A stretch of DNA of 62,839 nt from Acidobacteriota bacterium (lineage in GTDB: Bacteria; Acidobacteriota; Terriglobia; Terriglobales; Acidobacteriaceae): positions 1-62,839 of the forward strand of contig JAJZVX010000020.1 of assembly GCA_021846985.1 (NCBI GenBank), read 5' to 3'. This document shows, in pieces, positions 25,987 through 34,635 of the stretch. A program made the translations under genes and the position numbers. Position 1 is the stretch's first letter; each line of letters opens with the position of its first letter. Below the pieces are notes generated by a model that did no database searches, had not been told where the DNA came from, and worked only from the letters and a program-made list of their open reading frames with translations.

Positions 25987-27132
25987 TCAGTCGTAACGGC
26001 CGCAGGTGCGGCCGGCTTCGGCAAAGGCATGAAGGTTTTCGTAGGGTTGCCCGTCTAGCGGAAAATCCGATGTGGAAAGAATCCAGTTGCCGCGCGGCTT
26101 CACCTTCTCGATCAGGCCCCGCACGCGTTCGGTAACCTCCGCCGGCGTGGCCTTGCGCAGGAACTCAACCTGATCGACATTGCCGCGCAGCGCCATGTTG
26201 GGCCGGATGACGCGCAGCACATCGTCGAGGATGACATCGCCGAAGGGTGGCCCGGTGATGTAGCCCCACACGTCGATCTCCATGTCGTTATAAAGGTGCA
26301 TGATCTTCTGCGCGTCGCCGCAGTTGTGATACACCACGTACGCGCCTGCCTTGTGAATCTTCTGCGCCAGGCGGTTTTCGTAGTCGCGCACATATTTCTG
26401 GAAGAACCGCGGCCCCGCCCCGCTGGTGGCCAGGTTGCCGCCGATCTCCACCGATTCGGAGCCCGCCGCGATCACCTCCAGCAGGTGCTTCATGTTCCAG
26501 TCCAGCAGAAACTCCATCATGGCGCGGTAAAAGCCTTCGTCTTCCACCGGGTCCATGAACATCTGGTCGAGCTTGCGGAACTGGTTGAGCGTGTTGAATG
26601 CGCCCTGCGTGGCCACGTTGACCAGGCCTTTGTCGCCGACGGCCATCCTGGCGCGGCGCAGCATCTCGCAGTCGATAAAATTTGCGGGCGGAAGATACTT
26701 CGAGAGGATCTCGAAGTCGCGCCGCGTCTCGATGATGTATTTCTCCGGCGCGAGGACGATGAGATGTTTCGAATTGCGGATGAAATTGATGACTTGACGC
26801 AGTTCGCCGTCCGGCGTCCGGATCACCCAGGTGCGGCGCTGCTTGTCCTGGTCGCCTTCGCGGAGGATGGTCACGTCCCAGTTCTCCGCCGAGGGAGGAA
26901 CATAGCGATCCCAGACGTGCCCGGGCGCAAACAGAACGTCGAAACCAAAGAAGTCGAAGTAAGCCACGTACTTTTCCGGTATATCGAAGTCCGGCGGGCT
27001 CATGTAGGTGTTGATATCGGGCGTGTAACCGAACATCTCAAAGATGTTGTTGTTATAGATAAAGGGAGAGATGGGCATGCGGTCTGCCCGTTGCCCGCGA
27101 AAGGTAGTGACGAGGCGTTCTCGACCGGTCAT
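25987..27132 (-). CDS. Uroporphyrinogen-decarboxylase-superfamily protein (MtaA/CmuA-like)
   Basis: A 381-residue UroD-fold protein beginning TGRERLVTTFRGQRADRMPI. It has the H-x-C motif His269-Asn-Cys271 followed by GD, typical of the zinc site of corrinoid-linked methyltransferases such as MtaA, rather than of haem-pathway HemE. The later Cys of MtaA appears replaced (LSTSDFP). ATG 27132 with AAGGGAAGA upstream is chosen over ATG 27156. It forms a unit with the GH94-like gene, so a role in handling methylated or acidic sugars is possible, but I cannot assign a reaction. Confidence 0.8.
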   Translation of the reverse strand: MTGRERLVTTFRGQRADRMPISPFIYNNNIFEMFGYTPDINTYMSPPDFDIPEKYVAYFDFFGFDVLFAPGHVWDRYVPPSAENWDVTILREGDQDKQRRTWVIRTPDGELRQVINFIRNSKHLIVLAPEKYIIETRRDFEILSKYLPPANFIDCEMLRRARMAVGDKGLVNVATQGAFNTLNQFRKLDQMFMDPVEDEGFYRAMMEFLLDWNMKHLLEVIAAGSESVEIGGNLATSGAGPRFFQKYVRDYENRLAQKIHKAGAYVVYHNCGDAQKIMHLYNDMEIDVWGYITGPPFGDVILDDVLRVIRPNMALRGNVDQVEFLRKATPAEVTERVRGLIEKVKPRGNWILSTSDFPLDGQPYENLHAFAEAGRTCGRYD

Positions 27133-27386
27133 GAAAGCTCTTCCCTTTTGCCTCACGCGATGTAGATTTCAACGCGCAAAAAACTCCGCGTCAATCCGAC
27201 AAACGAGCATAGGAAGCGACCGTTTGAAAGTCAAGCGCGAATTTCGCGCAAAACCGCGCCGGCCTGACGCCCCCGGCGAGAGGCCTCGGCGCACACGAAG
27301 AGACTGCCGAAAGCCGGCAGGAAAAGAAGCACGCCCCGGCCAGCCGAGCTCGCCGGAGCGCCCGCTCCGATGCGCAGGTTTCGCGG

Positions 27387-28595
27387 TCAGACCTTCATTT
27401 TGGCCTGCAAAATCTTCAGCAGGGTTGAGTCGAGCTGGTGCCCGTGGAAGCCTGTGTACTCTGTGCCCGCGCGGTTGGTGTCGAGAATGCCGAAGGGACC
27501 GCGGAAGTTCCACAGCGCCCAACCGGAGTGGAGGCCATGGATCATGTCGAGCGCATCATGGAACCATGCGTAGACGACTTTGGGCGGCGTGTAGCGGTTG
27601 CAGCCCATCTCGCCAAAGTGGATGGGGATGCCATGCTGCGCCAGCCCGGCCCAGGCGCGGAAATCGTTCCGGATGGTCTGCCTGTCGGCGATGACTTTGC
27701 CGCTGGCGTCTTTTTCCGGCCATGTGGGATAGCGATAGTTCATGCTGGCGGGGCGCGCCCATTCGGCGTGGTAGTGCGTCACTTCACCGGGTTTGTAGTC
27801 GTGGCAGCTTTGCATGATTCCGGTGTCAAACAATTCGGGAATCGGCTCGGTGCCCACCCGATATCCATCGGTAACGATCAGCCGGTTCTTGTCTTTGGCG
27901 CGAATAGCGTCGATGGCGGCGCGCGCCACGCGCACATAGCGCGCTTCTCCGTCCGGCGCCGGCTTTCCGTTCACTGTGTCGATGGGCTCGTTGACCAGGT
28001 TGAAGCTGACCTTCTGGCTGGAAATGCCCTTATATCGCTCGGCAAAATAGGTCCACTGGTAGACGAAGGCATCCTGCGCGGACTTATCCGTGTAGAGGTT
28101 GGTCTTTTCCGTGGTAATGCGGATGCCCCACGCTTTGTGATCGCCGCCGTCAAGAATGCAGAAGCCGGGCGCGCGATGCAGGCTCACGTTGACGTGCACG
28201 CCGTACTTCTCGCCTAGCTTGATGGCGCGATCAATGGGCTCGACCATCTTCTCGTTAATCTTCATGGGATCGTTGGGGTCGGTCCAGAAGCGGTAGTCCA
28301 TGGGCAGACGGACCCAGTTGAATCCCCATCCGCTCATCCATTTGAAGTCATCTTCCCTGAACATTCCGTCGTCTTTGTAAGGGAAGTGCTGCATCCAGTC
28401 AGGATCGGTGGAAAAATACTCCAACAGGTTAAAGCCGAACCATCCTGGGTTGATGGACTTCGCGGGCGCAGTGGCTGCCGCCAGAGAGCGCAGCGACGTG
28501 GGCCATGCCGCCGCAGCCGCCAGCCCCGTGATCGATTGCAGCACCGCGCGGCGCGATATGCCAACGGCCAGCGGATTTTTCTCTTGCTCGTTCAT
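27387..28595 (-). CDS. GH5 glycoside hydrolase (copy 1), Tat-exported
   Basis: A 402-residue GH5-type TIM-barrel hydrolase with a Tat leader (SRRAVLQSITG plus Ala-rich core). The acid/base is Glu203 in FNLVNEPID and the nucleophile Glu329 in IPIHFGEMGCN. Other clan-A marks are NWVRLPMDYRFW and VNVSLHRAPGFCI. The family includes endo-glucanases, mannanases and exo-glucosidases. ATG 28595 has GAGGAG 6 bases upstream. It starts 15 bp after the stop of its tandem copy (28611-29822), and the two are probably co-transcribed. Substrate unknown. Confidence 0.9.
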   Translation of the reverse strand: MNEQEKNPLAVGISRRAVLQSITGLAAAAAWPTSLRSLAAATAPAKSINPGWFGFNLLEYFSTDPDWMQHFPYKDDGMFREDDFKWMSGWGFNWVRLPMDYRFWTDPNDPMKINEKMVEPIDRAIKLGEKYGVHVNVSLHRAPGFCILDGGDHKAWGIRITTEKTNLYTDKSAQDAFVYQWTYFAERYKGISSQKVSFNLVNEPIDTVNGKPAPDGEARYVRVARAAIDAIRAKDKNRLIVTDGYRVGTEPIPELFDTGIMQSCHDYKPGEVTHYHAEWARPASMNYRYPTWPEKDASGKVIADRQTIRNDFRAWAGLAQHGIPIHFGEMGCNRYTPPKVVYAWFHDALDMIHGLHSGWALWNFRGPFGILDTNRAGTEYTGFHGHQLDSTLLKILQAKMKV

Positions 28596-28610
28596 GGCTT
28601 GCTCCTCGAA

Positions 28611-29822
28611 TTAAATTCGCAGTTTGGATTGAATGATGCGCAACATGTTGAAGTCGAGCTTGTGCCCGTACCAGTTTTTGTATTCCGTGCCCGGCCGGTC
28701 GGGGTCGAGCGGCCCGGCAACACCTCTGAAGTTCCACAAAGCCCATCCGGAGTTCAGGCTATTGATCACATCAAGCATGTCATTGAGCCATGCGTAGTAC
28801 ACCTTGGGCGGCGTATACCGGTTGCAGCCCGTCTCGCCAAAGTGAATGGGGACGCCATGCCGGGCCAGATCTCTCCACGGACTGACTTCCTTTGCCAGGA
28901 TCTCTTTGTCGCAGATTACCTTGCCGCTGGCGTCTTTCAGCGGCCAGGTGGGAAGCGGCCAGGTCATGCTCTTCGGCCGCGCCCACGCGCAGCGGTAGTG
29001 CGTCAGTTCGATGGGCGAATAATCGTGGCGGCTTTGCATGATACCGGTGTCATATAACCCAGGGATGGGCGAGCTAGCCCCGGGATAGCCATCGGTGACG
29101 ATCAGCCGGTTTCTGTCTTTGGCGCGAATGGCGTCGATGGCAGCGCGCGCCACGCGCACATAGCGCGCTTCTCCGTCCGGCGCCGGCTTTCCGTTCACCA
29201 TGTCGATGGGCTCGTTGACCAGGTTGAAGCTAACCTTCTGGCTGGAAATGCCCTTATAGCGTTCGGCAAAATAGCTCCACTGATAGGCAAAGGCATCCTG
29301 CGCGGACGTATCGGTGTAGAGGTTGGTTTTTTCCGTGGTAATGCGGATGCCCCACGCTTTGTGATCGCCGCCGTCAAGAATGCAGAAGCCGGGCGCGCGA
29401 TGCAGGCTCACGTTGACGTGTACGCCGTACTTTTCGCCCAGACGGATGGCACGGTCGATGGGCTCGACGGCTCTCTCGTCGATCTTCATCAGGTTGTTGG
29501 GGTCAGTCCAGAAACGATAATCCATCGGCAACCGGACAAAGTTAAATCCCCAATCGCGTATCCACTTGAAGTCGTTCTCCTGGAAGATGCCGTCGTTCTT
29601 GTAGGGGAAATGTTTCATCCAGTCGGGGTCGGTGGAGAAATACTCCATCAGGTTGAAGCCATACCAGCGCGGATTGATGGAGCGGGAAAAGGTTGCGGGG
29701 CCGTCCGCCGCGTGCGACGAAAGCAGCCCTGCGCCGGCCGCGGCCAGACCGGCAATCGACTGGAGCGCGGCGCGCCGCGTCATCTGGCTGGCCCTCCCCT
29801 GTTCACTTTTCTCGTTACTCAT
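28611..29822 (-). CDS. GH5 glycoside hydrolase (copy 2), Tat-exported
   Basis: A 403-residue paralogue of the next gene, with the same Tat leader type (TRRAALQSIAG), the same FNLVNEPID acid/base and IHFGETGCN nucleophile blocks. The central 150 residues are nearly identical to copy 1. The ends differ more, especially the loop after IVTDGY and the C-terminus. ATG 29822 has GAGG 7 bases upstream; an in-frame start at 29906 adds a basic stretch before the signal and is rejected. It lies opposite and 422 bp from the GntR regulator, whose operator region may also control it. Confidence 0.9.
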   Translation of the reverse strand: MSNEKSEQGRASQMTRRAALQSIAGLAAAGAGLLSSHAADGPATFSRSINPRWYGFNLMEYFSTDPDWMKHFPYKNDGIFQENDFKWIRDWGFNFVRLPMDYRFWTDPNNLMKIDERAVEPIDRAIRLGEKYGVHVNVSLHRAPGFCILDGGDHKAWGIRITTEKTNLYTDTSAQDAFAYQWSYFAERYKGISSQKVSFNLVNEPIDMVNGKPAPDGEARYVRVARAAIDAIRAKDRNRLIVTDGYPGASSPIPGLYDTGIMQSRHDYSPIELTHYRCAWARPKSMTWPLPTWPLKDASGKVICDKEILAKEVSPWRDLARHGVPIHFGETGCNRYTPPKVYYAWLNDMLDVINSLNSGWALWNFRGVAGPLDPDRPGTEYKNWYGHKLDFNMLRIIQSKLRI

Positions 29823-30244
29823 TGCTTTTCCTCGCTCACTTTTGATCTTCGATTGCAGCAGGCGCGGCGGGACGCCATGCAACCGATGCCCGCGCCAACG
29901 GCGCATGCGCCCGAGGGACTGCGATCGATCCGTAACAGCCAGCCCGTGTGCAGATCGCCCCCCTCAGGTCGAGCATGTTATGGCGCCACGCATGGACCAT
30001 CGCTGGCGGCGTGAAGCTGGAGCAGCTCATGAGACAAAAGCGAAGGAAGACGCTGCGCGCCGCCGGCCACTTTGGCTTCCGCATCAGGCCGCCTGGAGTG
30101 ACTTCGCCGGCGGGCAAATGAACGCCCGCGATTCGACGCTCTCTCGATCCCTCCGGCAAATTTGCTCCGAATGTATGACAATTTCTTTTATAATGTCAAG
30201 ACAATTGACATATGATCGTCTCTGCGATCCGCCAGGAGAAACCC
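29823..30244. promoter_or_regulatory. Intergenic control region between GH5 copy 2 and the GntR gene
   Basis: No gene is supported in this 422-bp divergent gap. Its left 330 bases are GC-rich and featureless to my eye. The right end carries the promoter and operators of the GntR gene and could also carry the promoter of the GH5 pair. Confidence 0.5.
30170..30210 (+). promoter_or_regulatory. GntR promoter with overlapping operators
   Basis: A perfect -10 box TATAAT lies at 30189-30194. AATGTATGACAAT at 30170-30182 overlaps the -35/spacer region and matches, inverted, the 13 bases in the uronate operon promoter (10454-10466). A second palindrome, TGTCAA-N5-TTGACA, covers 30194-30210 at the expected transcription start. 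The layout fits autorepression by the FadR-type regulator encoded just downstream. Confidence 0.65.
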
Positions 30245-31003
30245 ATGATCCGCCGTGAAACCCTGACATCCCGCGTATTCGACCACCTGTTCGCGAAGAT
30301 CAAGTCAGGCCAGGTAAAGCCGGGAGAGAAACTTCCCACAGAAAAGGAACTGACGCAGACGCTGGGAGTGAGCCGGACCTGCGTGCGGGAAGCCATGAAG
30401 TCGCTTCAGGCGCTGCAACTGGTGAGCGTGCGCGCGGCGGTGGGCGCGGTGGTCAATCAGCCGTCGCCCGGTGCCTGGTTTAACGCCTATCTGTTTGCCG
30501 CCGCCATTCACTCCGAACAGAGGGACGCGCAAACGGAGTTTCGCAAAATCATCGAAGTAGGGCTGGTCTCTCTGGCCGCGGAGAAGGCTAACGATGCCGA
30601 CATCGAGGCGCTGTCGAAAAGCATCGCCGACTATGAGAAGGCCATTGTCGAGAACAATGCGTCCGCCATCGCACAGGCGGATATCGACTTCCACACGGCG
30701 GTTGCGGCCGCCTCCAAGAATCCCATCGCGGAGATGGTCTGGCGTTCGATTGTGCCGCCGCTGACAGAGCAACTGATGTCCGCCACAGCGGTACCGAATG
30801 CCGCCATCGAAGGCCTGCGCGATCATCTTCGCATCTTCGGCGCCATCAAGCGCGGCAAGCCGGAAAAAGCGCGCAGCGCCATGCGCACGCATCTGGACAA
30901 CGCGGAGAGAAATTTTCTGATCGCCCGCAGCGGAATTCCGGCGCCGGGGGCAGAAAAGCAGCCGGTCAAACGGCAAATTTCGCCGGAGCGATTCGCCGTA
31001 TGA
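30245..31003 (+). CDS. GntR/FadR-subfamily transcriptional regulator
   Basis: A 252-residue FadR-type GntR regulator. The N-terminal winged helix spans about residues 5-75 (SRVFDHLFAKIKSGQVKPGEKLPTE split around KELTQTLGVSRTCVREAMKSL). The all-alpha FCD effector domain spans about 90-230 with its metal-ligand type residues (DIDFHTAVAAAS, then LRDHLRIFGAIKRG and MRTHLDNAE). FCD-domain members usually sense sugar acids or carboxylates. ATG 30245 follows GGAG; the frame from 30212 would start inside the operator. The shared 13-bp site with the uronate operon suggests it represses that operon until a uronate-derived ligand appears. Confidence 0.92.
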   Translation: MIRRETLTSRVFDHLFAKIKSGQVKPGEKLPTEKELTQTLGVSRTCVREAMKSLQALQLVSVRAAVGAVVNQPSPGAWFNAYLFAAAIHSEQRDAQTEFRKIIEVGLVSLAAEKANDADIEALSKSIADYEKAIVENNASAIAQADIDFHTAVAAASKNPIAEMVWRSIVPPLTEQLMSATAVPNAAIEGLRDHLRIFGAIKRGKPEKARSAMRTHLDNAERNFLIARSGIPAPGAEKQPVKRQISPERFAV

Positions 31004-31217
31004 TATGGCTCATCGAGACGGCGCGGCGCAGCCAACGCGCCGCCAAACGGACGGCGCCCGGCCGTCTTGCCGGCAGGCAAGGCGATGTTCCGGTTTTGCA
31101 TCAGCCGCCAGCCGCAACTTCGCGCCGGGGGAGCGCGACGACCCTAACCCAAAAGCAAACAGCCGGGAACAGGCGCAAAGCAAGCCGTTGGCGCGAACCG
31201 GAGTCAGGAGAACGGCC

Positions 31218-34200
31218 ATGAATCTGAATCGCAGGGAGTTTTGCATTTCCATGGCGGCTCTGGGCGCCGCCGCCCAGGCCAAGGGATTGCCGCTAGGAGC
31301 CTCGGCCGAAGTAGCGCCGGGCCATGCCGTTACGCCGAGTTTTCCGGTCATTGAGGAAACGCCGCTCGGCACGCTCTCCGACCAGGCCTTTGTTCTTTAC
31401 AACGGCTGGCAGATGCGGGAAGAGGCCATCTGCGGCGACCATGGCGCTTCGTTTTCGCAGCCCGGCTTTTCCGCAACACAAAGCTGGTATCCCACAACCG
31501 TTCCCACCACGACGCAGGGAACGCTGATTCGCCGAGGCATCTATCCGGATCCGTACATCAGCCTCAACAACATGCAGATTCCCGATGCCTGTCCGGAACA
31601 GAACAAGCGCTACGACCTGGGCAAATACAGCCACCTTCCCAATGGCGAAAATCCATGGGCCAAACCCTACTGGTTCCGGTCGGAGTTCAGCCTGCCGGCC
31701 GGCTTCAAAGGCAAGGTAGTCTGGCTGCATCTCGACGGCATCAACTACCGCGCAGACGTGTGGGTCAACGGCAAGCAGATTGGCGATCATAAGGACGTAG
31801 CCGGCATGTTTGAGCGCTACCGCTTCAACGTGACCGATGTGGTTCATCGCGAGGGGACGAACGCGATTGCTCTGCGCATCCACCCGCTCGACTTTCCCGG
31901 CGACCCCATCGACGAGCAGATTCACGGCATCATGGGCGACTATGGTCCCAACGGCGGGGATGGGGAAATCTCACGCAACGTCACCCAATACTGCAGCATC
32001 GGGTGGGACTGGATCGCCGCCTGCCGCGACCGCAACGTGGGCATCTGGCAGCACATCTGGCTGGAAGGCACGGGCGCCGTCGCGGTGCGCGATCCGGCAG
32101 GCTTTGTAACGAAGCTCAGCCCGTCGTACGATTCGGCATCGCTGAAGATTCGCTTCCACTGCGAGAACGCGGCGGCCAGGCCGGCGCACGCCGAAGCGCG
32201 CATCCGCATCGAGCCCAACGGCTTCACAGACAAGACCATCGAGGTGCGGCAGAAAATCGAGGTAAAGCCCGGCGCGCCGCAGGAGTTCATCTTCGACGCG
32301 GCCGATCATCCCGGGCTGGTCATGCAGAATCCGCACATCTGGTGGCCGGTGGGTTACGGCGATCATCCGCTCTACGCGCTCACGGTCGAAATCTGGATGG
32401 GCGGCAAAATGGCTAGCTCCGCCAAGTCAAATCTGGGCGTGCGCACGGTGGGAACGGAGGTGCTTCCCAGCGGGGGGCGCGCTTTCACCGTCAACGGACG
32501 TATCTTCCGCCTCAGCGGCGGAGCATGGGTGCCCGACTTCCTCATGAGTTGGGGCGCGCAACGCTATCGCGATGAAGTCAGGCTCATGGCCAACGGCAGC
32601 CACACCTGCGTGCGCGTCAACGGCTGCGGCATCATTCCGCCCGAGGTTTTCTTCGACGAGTGCGACAAGCAGGGGCTGCTGGTCTGGCAGGATTTCTCCC
32701 GCACGTCAATCGAGACCCGCTACGCCAAGCATGCCATCCGCGAAGATCCGAATTGCTGGCCCACGGTCCACTGCGACGCCAAGCTTCTGCTGCGCAACAT
32801 GGAAGACTGCATCCTGAGGATGCGCAGCCACCCCAGCCTGCTGCTCTACGAGGGCTGCAACGAGGCGGCTCCGCAGCGCGACTTCGGCGAGCCCATGCAG
32901 AACGAGATATTGCCGCGGCTCGACGGCACGCGCCCCTGGCTCCCTTGCTCCAGCAACGATCCCTCGTGGGAGAAGGAGCCCATTCACATGTCGAGCGGCG
33001 GACCTTATCTCCTGGTGCGCCTACCCGAATATTACCGGCTCTACGCCTCCGAGAAGCAGTTCACCTGCAAGAACGAGATCGGCCTGACTTCGCCGCCGCC
33101 CATCAACTCATTGGCCGGTCCGATGCCGATATGGACCAGCGACGCCTATGGCGCGCCTGCGGCCGACATCGAAGGCAGCTACCACGATGGCACCTCGCAC
33201 TACTATCGCGCCACTCCGCATATCGTACACGAGGATCTGGGCGTGCCCTCCAGCATCGCCGAGTACTTGATGATGTGCGACCTCTACACCAACACCGCCT
33301 ACCGCGCCATTTATGAGGCAGCCAACAAGGTGCGCCCGCGCAACGCCGGTACGCACCTCTGGAAAACCAACGCCGCCTGGACCAGCCTGGTGCAGCAGGT
33401 CTACGACTGGAACATGTGTTGCAACGGTGGATTCTACGGCATGAAGGCGGCCCTCAAGCCGCTGCACGTGCAAACCAGCATCGACGACTTCGGCGTGCAG
33501 GTAGTAAGCACCCTGGCTGCCGAACAGAAGCAGATGACGGTCACCGCGAAGGTGTTTTCTCTCGACGGCAAGGAGCTGGCCACACAGGAGTGGACCACCA
33601 ATGTGCCCGCCGACGCCACGGTGCATCTGGGTGCTCTGCCGCCTGTTGCCAGCGCCGGCCGGCTGTGCTTCGTGGCGCTCACGCTGCGCGACAAGGACGG
33701 CGCGGAAGTAGATCGCCAGGTGACCTGGATGCAGCGCGACACCCAATGGCACGAACTGCTCGACATTGCGCCCACGCGCCTTTCACTCTCGGTCAAAAGC
33801 CATTCGCAAAAGGACAAAGAGACTACCTACCGGCTTCTGATCGAGAACAAAAACCCGGTTCCGGCCGTCAACGCCGCGCTTTCGATCCTTGCCGGCGAGC
33901 GTGGACAGGAAGTGCTGCCCTGCTTCTGGGACGACAACTCCTTCAATCTTCTTCCTGGCGAAAAGCGCGAACTGACAGTGGCCTTCCGCACCTGCCTGCT
34001 CAATGGCAAGCCACCGCATGCCATCGTGGAAGGATGGAACTTGCTGCCCACGGAGATCGACCTTGCCGATTCCAAGCCGGTCGATTTTGGCATCCGCGTC
34101 GTGAAGGTTGAGAAAGGCTCGCAAAACGGCGACGGCATTGTGAAGGTGGTTGCCCAGAGCAGCGATCAGAATCCTGAAACGGCGCGCATCGTCACCTGGC

Positions 34201-34343
34201 CCATGATTCTCAAGCTCAACGGCGCGCCGGTGCGCACCTTCCGCATCGCCGTGCGCGGCCAGGGCCAGACCGACGCCGAGATTCCCGTCGGCTGGAACAC
34301 CACCGACGACCTTTTCACCGTCACCACGGGCGAAGACGTCTGA
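31218..34343 (+). CDS. GH2 glycosidase with Tat-like leader, exo-glucosaminidase/mannosidase-like
   Basis: A 1041-residue GH2 enzyme. The leader has a twin-Arg motif (NRREFCISMAALGAA). The sugar-binding jelly roll (LHLDGINYRADVWVNGKQIG), Ig-like domain, barrel and C-terminal beta domains follow. Acid/base is Glu549 in LLYEGCNEAAP and the nucleophile candidate Glu620 in FTCKNEIGLTSP. It resembles the exo-beta-glucosaminidase/mannosidase branch and shares overall plan with the GH2 at 20449 but is longer and clearly diverged. ATG 31218 has AGGAGA upstream; upstream codons of the frame (from 31005) look non-coding. It follows the GntR gene on the same strand. Confidence 0.88.
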   Translation: MNLNRREFCISMAALGAAAQAKGLPLGASAEVAPGHAVTPSFPVIEETPLGTLSDQAFVLYNGWQMREEAICGDHGASFSQPGFSATQSWYPTTVPTTTQGTLIRRGIYPDPYISLNNMQIPDACPEQNKRYDLGKYSHLPNGENPWAKPYWFRSEFSLPAGFKGKVVWLHLDGINYRADVWVNGKQIGDHKDVAGMFERYRFNVTDVVHREGTNAIALRIHPLDFPGDPIDEQIHGIMGDYGPNGGDGEISRNVTQYCSIGWDWIAACRDRNVGIWQHIWLEGTGAVAVRDPAGFVTKLSPSYDSASLKIRFHCENAAARPAHAEARIRIEPNGFTDKTIEVRQKIEVKPGAPQEFIFDAADHPGLVMQNPHIWWPVGYGDHPLYALTVEIWMGGKMASSAKSNLGVRTVGTEVLPSGGRAFTVNGRIFRLSGGAWVPDFLMSWGAQRYRDEVRLMANGSHTCVRVNGCGIIPPEVFFDECDKQGLLVWQDFSRTSIETRYAKHAIREDPNCWPTVHCDAKLLLRNMEDCILRMRSHPSLLLYEGCNEAAPQRDFGEPMQNEILPRLDGTRPWLPCSSNDPSWEKEPIHMSSGGPYLLVRLPEYYRLYASEKQFTCKNEIGLTSPPPINSLAGPMPIWTSDAYGAPAADIEGSYHDGTSHYYRATPHIVHEDLGVPSSIAEYLMMCDLYTNTAYRAIYEAANKVRPRNAGTHLWKTNAAWTSLVQQVYDWNMCCNGGFYGMKAALKPLHVQTSIDDFGVQVVSTLAAEQKQMTVTAKVFSLDGKELATQEWTTNVPADATVHLGALPPVASAGRLCFVALTLRDKDGAEVDRQVTWMQRDTQWHELLDIAPTRLSLSVKSHSQKDKETTYRLLIENKNPVPAVNAALSILAGERGQEVLPCFWDDNSFNLLPGEKRELTVAFRTCLLNGKPPHAIVEGWNLLPTEIDLADSKPVDFGIRVVKVEKGSQNGDGIVKVVAQSSDQNPETARIVTWPMILKLNGAPVRTFRIAVRGQGQTDAEIPVGWNTTDDLFTVTTGEDV

Positions 34344-34362
34344 CCAGCTTCACTCGCAACGC

Positions 34363-34399
34363 AAACCACGAGGACCCTCGCCATGGGCCCTCGTGGTTT
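34363..34399 (+). terminator. Terminator hairpin after the second GH2 gene
   Basis: AAACCACGAGG (34363-34373) pairs perfectly with CCTCGTGGTTT (34389-34399) just downstream of the GH2 stop. The T-tract is short (TTTC), so efficiency is uncertain. Confidence 0.65.
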
Positions 34400-34635
34400 C
34401 GTCTGCGGTCCGATCCGGCCCTCTTGCGCGGTTCGCTTTCGCCGTATCTGGGGCACGGGCCTGGCGGGGAATCGGACTGGCAGCCGCATCCTGCCATTCC
34501 TGTTTTCGGGCAAGCGCAAGTTTGGCGATCGAGACTTCCGAAGTTGTATGACCCAGATACGCTCCCAGGTTGGCAGCACCTGAAACGCGCGGTGCGCGGG
34601 ACTGATACCATCGATAGAGTAGATAACCCTGATCG

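Larger units (their letters stand above)
27387..29822. repeat. Tandem gene duplication of a GH5 gene
   Basis: Copies at 27387-28595 and 28611-29822 repeat with a period of about 1224 bp. Long nucleotide stretches, for example around 28117-28193 and 29341-29417, are identical while flanks have diverged. This points to a fairly recent duplication or to gene conversion in the middle. Confidence 0.85.

Noticed and set aside
25987..27132. HemE, uroporphyrinogen decarboxylase of haem synthesis
   Set aside because: The protein has the HxC motif of the methyltransferase branch and lies in a glycosidase operon away from haem genes.
34400..34635. T-box leader upstream of gltX
   Set aside because: No T-box core sequence or specifier-loop-like hairpin series is visible.
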